Positions 1 to 7,909 of a DNA stretch of 64,000 bases are shown one piece after another. Under the pieces are notes generated by a model, which was given only the letters and a program-made list of their open reading frames with translations, searched no databases and had not been told where the DNA came from. Within the stretch, counting starts at the first letter, position 1; each line of letters opens with the position of its first letter. Position numbers and translations under genes: made by a program. Origin of the DNA: Pedobacter hiemivivus (GTDB taxonomy: Bacteria; Bacteroidota; Bacteroidia; Sphingobacteriales; Sphingobacteriaceae); NCBI RefSeq assembly GCF_004331685.1, contig NZ_SJSM01000001.1:368994-432993 (forward strand), read 5' to 3'.

Positions 1-974
1 AACGACACATATGCTACCGGATTATCAATCGTGCCCTCTATCCGCACTAAAGTCTCCAAATTTGGTACAACAACCTTAGCAGTGTTCATGTTTTCACCAG
101 CTCTAGGCCAGTAATAAACCTTGCCATTTTTTAAATCTTCATACCATTCTCCTGGCTCATCCAGAAACTGAATAGCATTGGTTAAATAGTATGGAGAGTT
201 GCCTGTCTTAGTAGATATCCAAGGGGCAGGCCAAGGGTGTTCAGATTGCACACGACGCTCAGGTTCCATAAAGCTCAACTCCGCTTCCGCTGCATTTACC
301 TGAATCGATTTTACCCTCAAATTGGCAATGGCCCACCATTGCTGGATCACCATTTCTATACCTTTTATCTGTGCTAATCCAGCAGCATCTTTACCCGGTA
401 AAAAAGGAATCTTGCAGGTTTTTGCGGGAAAATTCCAGCTTAAAATCCTGCCCATTTGCTCGCCATTCCAATCTCTGGCTCTGACAGCCTTTTTTCCATC
501 AATCCACAGCTGTCTAAATTCTAAAACACTATTTCCCAGACTAGATACATCCGATACCCAAATTTTACCTTTAGCTGCATTTGGCAACCCAGATGCGTTA
601 TTAACTACCTTTTTCCATCCAGAGATAGGTAAACCGCCACTTAAAACAGCTTGATCCTCATCCAGTGAAGTGATGACTGTTGGACTCTCCGCAGTCCCTG
701 AATCTTCAGGCCGCAGAATCACGCTTTCGGTTAAATAGTAAACTCCTTTTTCTATAAAAATATTGATCCCGTTTTTTATCGAAGGGTCTTTTAAACGTCT
801 CAATTCACGAGCCTTACGCAAGGCGTTTAATAAGCTCGCTACGGGGGCTATTTTCGTGCCTTCATTCCTGTCGGACCCTTTCAGGGAAACGTAGATATCG
901 GCGGCTTTACTACTGAGATTACCCAATAGCAAACCCACAAGCAAGACCAACCAAGAAGGTTTAAAGTTTATCAT
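1..974 (-). CDS. Right-handed parallel beta-helix protein (3' part cut off by window edge)
   Basis: The reading frame opens at an ATG at 974 and stays open to the left edge, giving about 324 residues of N-terminal sequence; the C-terminus lies outside the window. It starts with a hydrophobic signal segment (MINFKPSWLVLLVGLLLG) and then IYVSLKGSDRNEGT, the usual opening of secreted beta-helix proteins of the pectate-lyase-like superfamily. A stretch reading FIEKGVYYLTESVILRPEDSG follows the familiar pattern of the first coils. It is the last visible gene of the long pectin operon, starting 6 bases after the isomerase gene stops. Many such proteins are lyases or glycosidases of pectin and related glycans, but no catalytic residues can be assigned from the visible part. 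The fold is a confident call; the activity is not known. Confidence 0.75.
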   Translation of the reverse strand, partial: MINFKPSWLVLLVGLLLGNLSSKAADIYVSLKGSDRNEGTKIAPVASLLNALRKARELRRLKDPSIKNGINIFIEKGVYYLTESVILRPEDSGTAESPTVITSLDEDQAVLSGGLPISGWKKVVNNASGLPNAAKGKIWVSDVSSLGNSVLEFRQLWIDGKKAVRARDWNGEQMGRILSWNFPAKTCKIPFLPGKDAAGLAQIKGIEMVIQQWWAIANLRVKSIQVNAAEAELSFMEPERRVQSEHPWPAPWISTKTGNSPYYLTNAIQFLDEPGEWYEDLKNGKVYYWPRAGENMNTAKVVVPNLETLVRIEGTIDNPVAYVS

Positions 975-980
975 TACGGG

Positions 981-1877
981 TTATATATCTGATTGAAATA
1001 CAGACTTCACATAAGCTGTATTTGCAGTAAAATTCCACTTCACATTTCTTGGATCTTTTTGGTCTCTGGAGCGCTCAACAACCAACCAGCCTTTCCAACC
1101 CATATCATCTAATGTTTTGCGTACGACTTTCATATCAATCTTAGGATCGTTCTGTAACCATACGCCATCGTCGTTGGTGCAATGAATCTGGATGATGTTC
1201 TTTTTGCCCAAAATCCGCAGTTCCTTATTCAAATCCCGACCGTTTTTTATGGCGTTAGAGAAGTTGAAATAGCTTTTTACGGCACTAGAACCTATGTCTT
1301 TTAAGAATTGTAACTCAGCAGTAGCATCTAAAGCCGTTTCAATACCAATCACCACCCCTGCTTGTTTAGCCATTTTTCCAGCTACTCTTAGGCGCTCAAC
1401 AATTGCGGGTCGCAGTTCCGGGTTTTGCACCAAATCGCCTTGCACGCCTAAAGGAAGGAAAGCTACCTTTACGTTCATTGCTTTCATTGTAGCAATACAA
1501 TCGCCAATCATTTGTTGATAGGTTGGTCTTGTAGCCAATGATTGTGCATAAAAGCCTGTCATGGCCAATGAGCATATCTCGAGGTTCAATTCTTTTGCTT
1601 TATCCATAAACTGTTGCCTAATCTGTGGATCAGCTAGCTTATTGTCAAACGTATCCCTATTGCCCAAACCACCCATATCCAGTTCAATTCCATCAGCACC
1701 AATCTCCTTGCTCAGCTCAAAAGCACTTAACTTTTGTCGCTTCAGGATCATCAAATCTACCACAGCAACCTTATAACGCTGCTCTTTCATTCCTAAAGCC
1801 CATGTAAACTGATTACTGAGCATTAACCCACCTGTAAGCAGAGTCAACTTCCCGATAAACTGACGTCGATTTTCCAT
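981..1877 (-). CDS. Sugar phosphate isomerase/epimerase-like TIM-barrel protein with Tat-type signal
   Basis: A 298-residue protein of the xylose-isomerase-like TIM-barrel superfamily (AP endonuclease family 2 fold). Support comes from KEIGADGIELDMGG near residue 60, the GIETALDATAELQFLKDIGS strand-helix unit near 175-195, and IIQIHCTNDDG and GWLVVERSRDQ near the C-terminus, where such enzymes place metal or substrate ligands. The N-terminus MENRRQFIGKL carries a twin-arginine motif before a hydrophobic stretch, so export as a folded, perhaps metal-loaded, protein is likely. Relatives in sugar-degradation operons are often annotated as sugar epimerases or 2-keto-myo-inositol dehydratase-like, usually without proof. 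It sits 4 bases from the esterase gene in the pectin operon. Substrate unknown. Confidence 0.8.
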   Translation of the reverse strand: MENRRQFIGKLTLLTGGLMLSNQFTWALGMKEQRYKVAVVDLMILKRQKLSAFELSKEIGADGIELDMGGLGNRDTFDNKLADPQIRQQFMDKAKELNLEICSLAMTGFYAQSLATRPTYQQMIGDCIATMKAMNVKVAFLPLGVQGDLVQNPELRPAIVERLRVAGKMAKQAGVVIGIETALDATAELQFLKDIGSSAVKSYFNFSNAIKNGRDLNKELRILGKKNIIQIHCTNDDGVWLQNDPKIDMKVVRKTLDDMGWKGWLVVERSRDQKDPRNVKWNFTANTAYVKSVFQSDI

Positions 1878-1881
1878 AGTT

Positions 1882-3285
1882 TTATTTTGAAGTACTGGCT
1901 TTAAATACCTGTTCTAGTTGTTCAAATCCTTTTATTGCATTGGCAGGCAAACGCTCGCCTTTATCACCAAACACATACATAGCTGGTTCTTTTTCAATCG
2001 TGCATTTGCTTTCATCATATTGACCAGTTTTATCCCTTACCAAAGCTGCATCCAGCTTAAAGTTTTTTATCACAAAATCATAAACAGCTTTACGTTTCGA
2101 AAGTCCAAAATCATGACCTTCCTCAGGCAGGTGAACATTCTCTACCAGATCAGGCCGACCATAGTAACCGTATATTTTTTTAAGAAAAGGCATATCATGA
2201 TCTGGTACAGTAACCGTCCAATCCTTCCCATCCGACACTACTAACTGTGGGTTAGGCGCGGTCATTGCAGCGATCTCTACGTTGTTCGTACCACCTGCAC
2301 ACAGATGAATCGGCATTCCACTTTCACATGGACAACCACCATAAAATGAAGACGATAAAGAAACTACCGGAACACTTAGTTTAATACGATCGTCCATAGC
2401 AGCCATTAAAACAGTATGACTTCCACCACCCGATCCACCACTTATCCCCACCCTACCCTTATCGGTTTCTTTCAGGGATAAAACGTAATCCAGTATCCTG
2501 ATACCACCAAGTGTTTGTATGGTATGCGCCAGACTTCGCCTATGGTCTTCCGACTTAAACTGAAGCAAAGATTCGCCCCAGGCAAACAGATCGTAACTCA
2601 CAGCCATTACGCCCATACGCGCCATCATTGCACAGCGAATCTGACAGTCGGCCCGATAACGTTGCTGCGCCCAATGTCCATCTGGACTTAGCATTACCGG
2701 GATCTTTCCTTTAACTTTTAAAGGCTTGTACAATGAACCATTCACGTACAGTCCGGGTAATATTTCGATAGCAATGTTTTCTACAGTATACCCATCCATT
2801 ACTCTCTTAGGAGTAATGATGGGTTCTGATGAAGGTTTGGCCGGCAAAGGCGACAAGCCCTGCACTTCATATAAACCTGGTTTGATTAAAGCCTTACGTT
2901 TTTCCCAACTGGCTTTATCATGATATAGCTTAGCCAATTGGTCCAGCTTATCCTGCCCATCTTGTACATTCCAGCGGTAATATTCGTATTCCTTTAACTT
3001 ATAAACGCCTTCTTTCTCCTTATTTACCTTTAAATCCAATGGGGCCAACACATTAGACAATGTTTCGTCTAGTTCTGGTCTGAAACGCCAAAGTGCATAA
3101 TTCACCCAACGATCCTTTACTTGATCATCATTGTATTTTATCTTCACTTTAAAACGACTTTCTATCTCCGCCAGCACCGTTTTAAGCGACTGCCGGTATA
3201 ACAGGTCTGAATTTTGCGTTTGTCCAATAGCGCCGCTTATAATCAGCGAAAATCCAAGGGTTAGAAATAGGGCTATTCGTTTCAT
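1882..3285 (-). CDS. Secreted alpha/beta-hydrolase esterase with N-terminal STN-like domain
   Basis: A 467-residue protein with a Sec signal at 1-21. Residues about 30-98 (LKTVLAEIESRFKVKIKYND, then DETLSNVLAPLDLKV...GVYKLK) match the pattern of an STN/DUF4974 module, normally found at the front of TonB receptors or the end of FecR anti-sigma factors. After a linker, residues about 155-415 form an alpha/beta hydrolase. The nucleophile elbow is GGSGG with Ser285, the likely acid is Asp352 in SDGKDW, and the His is 391 in EEGHDF. The catalytic part resembles acetylxylan-esterase/dienelactone-hydrolase-like enzymes that remove acyl groups from plant glycans. Its place in the pectin operon suggests deacetylation or demethylation of pectin fragments in the periplasm. 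The role of the STN-like module is unknown; it might bind peptidoglycan or a partner protein. Confidence 0.75.
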   Translation of the reverse strand: MKRIALFLTLGFSLIISGAIGQTQNSDLLYRQSLKTVLAEIESRFKVKIKYNDDQVKDRWVNYALWRFRPELDETLSNVLAPLDLKVNKEKEGVYKLKEYEYYRWNVQDGQDKLDQLAKLYHDKASWEKRKALIKPGLYEVQGLSPLPAKPSSEPIITPKRVMDGYTVENIAIEILPGLYVNGSLYKPLKVKGKIPVMLSPDGHWAQQRYRADCQIRCAMMARMGVMAVSYDLFAWGESLLQFKSEDHRRSLAHTIQTLGGIRILDYVLSLKETDKGRVGISGGSGGGSHTVLMAAMDDRIKLSVPVVSLSSSFYGGCPCESGMPIHLCAGGTNNVEIAAMTAPNPQLVVSDGKDWTVTVPDHDMPFLKKIYGYYGRPDLVENVHLPEEGHDFGLSKRKAVYDFVIKNFKLDAALVRDKTGQYDESKCTIEKEPAMYVFGDKGERLPANAIKGFEQLEQVFKASTSK

Positions 3286-3289
3286 CAGC

Positions 3290-4423
3290 TTACTCCTCGT
3301 TTTTAACTTCTGTAATCACAGGTGCGGTATATCCTTTTAGTTTTGGCCAAACGCCATTTACAATCTTTTTAAGTTTCAGCTTGGACGGATCGACTACGAC
3401 GTGTTTGATCTTCTCTCTTCTCCAGGTATAAATGAAATGCAACATACCATCGGCGGTCTGAATCACGGCCGGATAAGAGTACTGACTGATCGGAGAATCT
3501 TCCAAAATCAAGGCTGCATACCATTCTTTGCCATCCTTAGAAATAGCCACATTTAATGGTGTTCTTGGCCCTTTAGCCAAATCACCAGGAGGCAATACAT
3601 GATTATAAACCAATACATGACGACCATCTTTCATAGTGACCGCATCAGTCCCGGAATTATTATTTGGCAAAGTTGTTTTTGCTAAGGGCGACCAGGTCTC
3701 TCCGTTATCGGCCGACCATGATTCTACAAGCGCCCTGTTTTTACTTCTAGCTAAAATCTGCAACTTACCTTTTCCATGATCTAAAATACTTGGCTGTATA
3801 GCATCCAATCCGTTCCCGGCTATTGGACCAACTGTACGCCAGTTTTGACCATTGTCTTTCGTTACTTCAAAATGAACTTTCCAGCCATCTCCTTCTTTAC
3901 TCGAAGGATTGAACAAATTGCCATTGCTTAGCAGAACAGGCTTGTTTTTAACAGGGCCTATGTATCCATCAGGTAACTTTTTAGCGTCAGACCAGGTAAT
4001 CCCGCCATCTTTAGATGTACGCATCATTCCCCACCATTCAGATGGTTTAGGGCCTATTTTATAAAAAAGTAATAGATCGCCGCCAGGCACCTGGTACAAT
4101 ACAGGGTTCCATGTTGGTAATCTTAATTTATCATTTTGTATGCCATTGGCTACTGAAACAGGCGCTATCCATGTCCCGTTTACTTTACGGCTAATATAAA
4201 TTTCTACATCTGGATGACGCTCCTTAGTCCCGCCAAAATAAGCTGCCACCAAACCTGTTGGAGTTTCGGCAATGGTTGCCGAATGGCATGACGGGAACGC
4301 TGCCCTTTCATATAAAAATTCATCTGTGATAATACCTGACCGCCATTTTTGCGATTGTGCATTTACGCCCAAACTTGCCAGACAAATCAGTAAAACTATT
4401 ACCCCTGCTCTTCTTTTTAACAT
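3290..4423 (-). CDS. Secreted sialidase-fold (BNR) glycosidase
   Basis: A six-bladed propeller protein of the sialidase/BNR_2 type. The start is placed at the ATG at 4423, giving 377 residues that begin MLKRRAGVIVLLICLASLG, a good Sec signal ending near VNAQ. The frame is open to 4567, but that extension would overlap the upstream DUF3826 gene by over 100 bases and hide the signal peptide inside the protein. Asp-box-like repeats are visible: SKDGGITWSDA, TKDNGQNWRTV and SADNGETWSPL. Early residues FPSCHSATIAETPTG and the late SQYSYPAVIQTADG are typical of Bacteroidota family members in pectin loci. True sialic-acid cleavage is unlikely here; an exo-acting role on a plant uronic or deoxy sugar is more plausible. 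Substrate unknown. Confidence 0.78.
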   Translation of the reverse strand: MLKRRAGVIVLLICLASLGVNAQSQKWRSGIITDEFLYERAAFPSCHSATIAETPTGLVAAYFGGTKERHPDVEIYISRKVNGTWIAPVSVANGIQNDKLRLPTWNPVLYQVPGGDLLLFYKIGPKPSEWWGMMRTSKDGGITWSDAKKLPDGYIGPVKNKPVLLSNGNLFNPSSKEGDGWKVHFEVTKDNGQNWRTVGPIAGNGLDAIQPSILDHGKGKLQILARSKNRALVESWSADNGETWSPLAKTTLPNNNSGTDAVTMKDGRHVLVYNHVLPPGDLAKGPRTPLNVAISKDGKEWYAALILEDSPISQYSYPAVIQTADGMLHFIYTWRREKIKHVVVDPSKLKLKKIVNGVWPKLKGYTAPVITEVKNEE

Positions 4424-4448
4424 TTTTGTATTGCTTAATGATTGAATA

Positions 4449-5126
4449 TTATTGTTTCTTAGCGGCCTTTTCAGCCTTAATCTTTTTTGTATAATCACTA
4501 TATAAGGCCCTCCAACTACGACCGTTGTTGTTAAGAAATTGTTCCGCTTTTGTTTTATAGATCTCAAAAATGGCAGAGATCTGTTTCATGCTCTTATAAT
4601 CTACCGCCATCTCCCTTGCTTCTTTCAAAAAGCCCAAAATTTTAGCTTCTTCTGCAGCAGTCAAATCGGTCACAATAGCTTTATAACCTGCCATTGTAAA
4701 AGCTACTTTGCCTATCGTATACTTATCTAATATCGTTTCTACCTGCTCCGGGCTTAAGTCTTTGCGCAGTCCTTCCATCAATTCCTGATGTACAGATGCG
4801 GGCATTGCCGAATCTGCTATAATTTGTTTATCCAGATCACTTAGCTTGTTCCCGGTTACCGGATTGATACCCGACGGCACTGTTGTTGCCGGATGATCAT
4901 TGTGCCAGTCTTTTACTTTGGTCATATGAATAGCCACTACAGTTTCTATTCGCTTGCTTTTGGCAGCGTCATCCAGTTTCAATGCAGTGGCATATTCTGT
5001 TGCCTTCACCAACACGTCACCTGGAATAACAATATCATTCTGAGCATGCGCCCTATTCAATGAAGAAAAAGAAATACCTGCCATCATCCCGCAGATCACC
5101 AAAAACTTAGTGGTTTTGTTCATCAT
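4449..5126 (-). CDS. DUF3826 family secreted protein (copy 1)
   Basis: A 225-residue protein with a Sec signal at about 1-28 (ends NRAHAQ). The mature part is almost wholly helical and charged, with a KIKAEKAAKKQ tail. It belongs, in my reading, to DUF3826, a family of unknown function found in Bacteroidota carbohydrate loci. A second copy lies at 35736-36416. The two share the order LSPEQVETILDKYTIGK / LTAEQVDQVKNGMTYN, then a YKA motif, then LTxxxxxxIxxxLxEAREHAxD and a closing charged helix. The gene lies between the sialidase-fold enzyme and the rhamnosidase (9 bases from the latter). The role could be as a periplasmic chaperone-like or structural partner of the enzymes; nothing in the sequence shows a catalytic site. 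Confidence 0.75.
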   Translation of the reverse strand: MMNKTTKFLVICGMMAGISFSSLNRAHAQNDIVIPGDVLVKATEYATALKLDDAAKSKRIETVVAIHMTKVKDWHNDHPATTVPSGINPVTGNKLSDLDKQIIADSAMPASVHQELMEGLRKDLSPEQVETILDKYTIGKVAFTMAGYKAIVTDLTAAEEAKILGFLKEAREMAVDYKSMKQISAIFEIYKTKAEQFLNNNGRSWRALYSDYTKKIKAEKAAKKQ

Positions 5127-5135
5127 TTCTATAAT

Positions 5136-7877
5136 TTATAGTTCAGATACAAATGAATAATCACCTGAGCCCAATTCAAATACAGCTCTATCTTCATCCA
5201 TTTTAATAAATTTCAATCCTTTAACATCAGTTGCTTTATCTTTACCTTCTTTTACTTGTCCAACAGATTTTGCAGGAATATTGATCCTTGCAGTTGTATT
5301 AGCAGGAATACTTATATTCCATTTAAAATCAGTTGCAGATTTAGTCCAGCTACTTTTAATTAAGCCATAAACAGAATTATACTCCCCGTTTACTTTATCC
5401 AGCCCTTCAATCAGCTCTGGTTTCATTACAATTTCTTTAAAACCTGGTGCTGCAGCTTTAATACCGGCCAAGTTTTCATAATACCAGATCAATAAATCAC
5501 CAAGCATCATCACATGGTTCTGCGAGTTCATTTTAGGGGCAGCAGTATTTCCATTCCACAACTCCCAGATCGCTGTAGCACCATTTTCGATCATATATCC
5601 CCATGAAGGATAGGTTTTCTGCGAAGCTATCCGGTAAGCAAGATCACTTCTTCCAATTGCAGTCAACGTACGCATCAGAAAATTTGTACCCTGTACTCCA
5701 GTACTCAGGTGTCCTTTATTCTTTTCTTCAATGATGTAACAGATCTGCTTTACTACTTTCTCCTTATGCCGCTCTTCAACCATTCCAAAATAAACAGGCA
5801 ACAGATTATCTGTTAGCTTATTTTCGCCATAATACCCTTGTGCATTATAAAATTTACCGTTAAAGGCCTTTTTCAATTCAGAAGCCAATGCAACATAACC
5901 GGCGCTATCACCTCCGTTGCCCGTAATCGTACTGTAGTCGGCCATCATTGTAGCCAGCTGATAATAATAAGCGGTAGCAATTAACGTACTAGGATGTTTC
6001 TGATCGGCATTTACACCTTTTCCATCTTCAGCAGTTACAGGTGGCGCGCACCAGTCGCCATAACTATCTTTCGTCATGATCCCCTCAGTGTTCATATACC
6101 TGTCCTTCATATATCCCATCCATTTTTTCACTGCCGGATAGTTTTTCCGAAGCACAGTAATATCACCTGTTTGCTTATACAACATATCAGACACAAAAAG
6201 CAAGGTTGCAGGCCAGGTCACATTATCACTATAATACCTCCAAAATGCCGGGGCAACATCAGGTATTGCACCATCTTCTTTTTGAGCATAACGAATATCG
6301 TCCAACCATTTTTTATATAAAGCGGTATTGTCGAATAAAAAGCTTTCTCCATAGGCACCAACAGTCCTATCGCCTAACCAAGGCTGGCGCTCATTGCGCT
6401 GTGGACAATCAACGGGCATCCCTTTATAGTTAGATGCAATGCCCCACCATGAGTTTTTAAAAATCTGGTTGAGCAGGCTATTTGAGGATTCAAAAGTCCC
6501 TCCCGTCCGCATGTCATCAGAAACCAGACATCCGATAAAATCACTTTTTTGAGGAATTCCAGGATAGCCGCTCAATTCTACATAACGGAAGCCCTGATAA
6601 GTAAATCTTGGCGACCAGGTCTCTGTCCCCTCTCCTTTAAGCGTATACGTATCGGTCGCTTTTGCATCACGTAAGTTTGTTCTGAATAGCTCCCCGTTTG
6701 GCTCCAACGACTCCGCAAAACGCAAAGAAACAATATTACCTTTAGTTCCTTTAACATTAAATTTCACCCAACCAGCAAAGTTTTGCCCAAAGTCTATGAT
6801 GTATTTACCGTTCGGGCGCTTGGTAATCGATACAGCTGCAATATTTTTCATCACCTTCATCCCTTCATTCAGCTGCGCTTCATAGGTCCCACCAGGTTCC
6901 TGCACATACTCGCTTTTAAGCCATTTACTTTCGTCAAATCCGAGCTCGCTCCAGCCTTTAAACTCCTTACGGGCATCATATACCTCGCCATCGTATTCAT
7001 TATTGGCAAGAATTGGCCCATCAGCAGTACCTTTCCAGGTATCATCAGTTTTAATTGATGCAGTGGAGCCATCTGTATATTTAATGACCACTTGTACCAA
7101 TAATTTAGGGAAGCCAAATGTTTTCACCTTGTAGGCTTTGGCCTGACGCATGGCAAAGAAACGACCGTTTCCAAGGATAACGCCAATAGCATGTTTACCC
7201 TGCTTAAGTTGCGCTGTAATATCTAAGGCATTGTACTTTATGTTCTTTGTATAATCCGTAGGCGCAGGAGCCAAAACCTGATTACCGATTTTTTTACCGT
7301 CAATATACAGCTCATATAAGCCCATACCCATAATGTACGCGGTAGCGGATGCCACAGTTTTATTCGTTGAAAACTCTTTTCTGAAATAACGAGCAGATAA
7401 ACGCCCCTCAGTTTGATTATCCCATGGAAAGTAGCGATCAAACCCTATCCATCGGCCTTCCCAGTCTTTATACTGTAGTAATCCCATTGACCATGAAGCC
7501 ACAGTACTCCAATTGGCATCGCCTTTATTTGTGGAAACTTTAACCTTCCAATAATATTTGTTTTTACTCTTTAATGTCGCCCCTGCGTATTGGTTGTAAA
7601 TCGATTCAGATGAATTTACCTTGCCTGAATTCCATATGTCTGCATCTTTCTCTGTCAGCTTATCTACCGACGAAGCCACCAGAATGTGATAAGCTGTTTG
7701 CTTAACATCGCGTTGCACTGAGGTAATTTCCCAGCTTAATCTCGGTTGAACCACGTCAATACCCAAAGGATCTTGTAGCAGCTCACAGCGCAAGTTTTGC
7801 AACGATACCTGGGCAAACGCCCCAGTAAAGCTTAGCATTAAAATGGCTGCGAGTATCGTATATCGTTTAAGTATCAT
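5136..7877 (-). CDS. Alpha-L-rhamnosidase, GH78
   Basis: A 913-residue secreted enzyme that removes terminal alpha-L-rhamnose from plant glycans. The signal peptide ends at FAQ (residue 23). The order is an Ig-like domain beginning LRCELLQDPLGIDVVQPRLSW, the N-terminal beta-sandwich domains (about 140-450), and the (alpha/alpha)6 catalytic barrel (about 460-820). A C-terminal beta-sandwich closes the protein. The GH78 signature DCPQRNERQPWLGD lies at 490-503 and supplies the acidic residues around the general acid. GAIPDVAP follows at 536-543, and WELWNG at 771-776 holds a second conserved Glu (772). Length and order are normal for the family. In this operon it would act on rhamnose in RG-type pectin side chains. 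Confidence 0.93.
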   Translation of the reverse strand: MILKRYTILAAILMLSFTGAFAQVSLQNLRCELLQDPLGIDVVQPRLSWEITSVQRDVKQTAYHILVASSVDKLTEKDADIWNSGKVNSSESIYNQYAGATLKSKNKYYWKVKVSTNKGDANWSTVASWSMGLLQYKDWEGRWIGFDRYFPWDNQTEGRLSARYFRKEFSTNKTVASATAYIMGMGLYELYIDGKKIGNQVLAPAPTDYTKNIKYNALDITAQLKQGKHAIGVILGNGRFFAMRQAKAYKVKTFGFPKLLVQVVIKYTDGSTASIKTDDTWKGTADGPILANNEYDGEVYDARKEFKGWSELGFDESKWLKSEYVQEPGGTYEAQLNEGMKVMKNIAAVSITKRPNGKYIIDFGQNFAGWVKFNVKGTKGNIVSLRFAESLEPNGELFRTNLRDAKATDTYTLKGEGTETWSPRFTYQGFRYVELSGYPGIPQKSDFIGCLVSDDMRTGGTFESSNSLLNQIFKNSWWGIASNYKGMPVDCPQRNERQPWLGDRTVGAYGESFLFDNTALYKKWLDDIRYAQKEDGAIPDVAPAFWRYYSDNVTWPATLLFVSDMLYKQTGDITVLRKNYPAVKKWMGYMKDRYMNTEGIMTKDSYGDWCAPPVTAEDGKGVNADQKHPSTLIATAYYYQLATMMADYSTITGNGGDSAGYVALASELKKAFNGKFYNAQGYYGENKLTDNLLPVYFGMVEERHKEKVVKQICYIIEEKNKGHLSTGVQGTNFLMRTLTAIGRSDLAYRIASQKTYPSWGYMIENGATAIWELWNGNTAAPKMNSQNHVMMLGDLLIWYYENLAGIKAAAPGFKEIVMKPELIEGLDKVNGEYNSVYGLIKSSWTKSATDFKWNISIPANTTARINIPAKSVGQVKEGKDKATDVKGLKFIKMDEDRAVFELGSGDYSFVSEL

Positions 7878-7909
7878 TTGGTCAGGCTTTTTCGATTGAA
7901 TTTAAGCAA

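Noticed and set aside
322..654. 110-codon plus-strand frame near the left edge
   Set aside because: It runs antisense inside the well-supported beta-helix gene on the minus strand, which has a signal peptide and family pattern.
3290..4567. Longer form of the sialidase-fold protein starting at 4567
   Set aside because: It would overlap the DUF3826 gene by over 100 bases and bury the signal peptide; the ATG at 4423 fits better.
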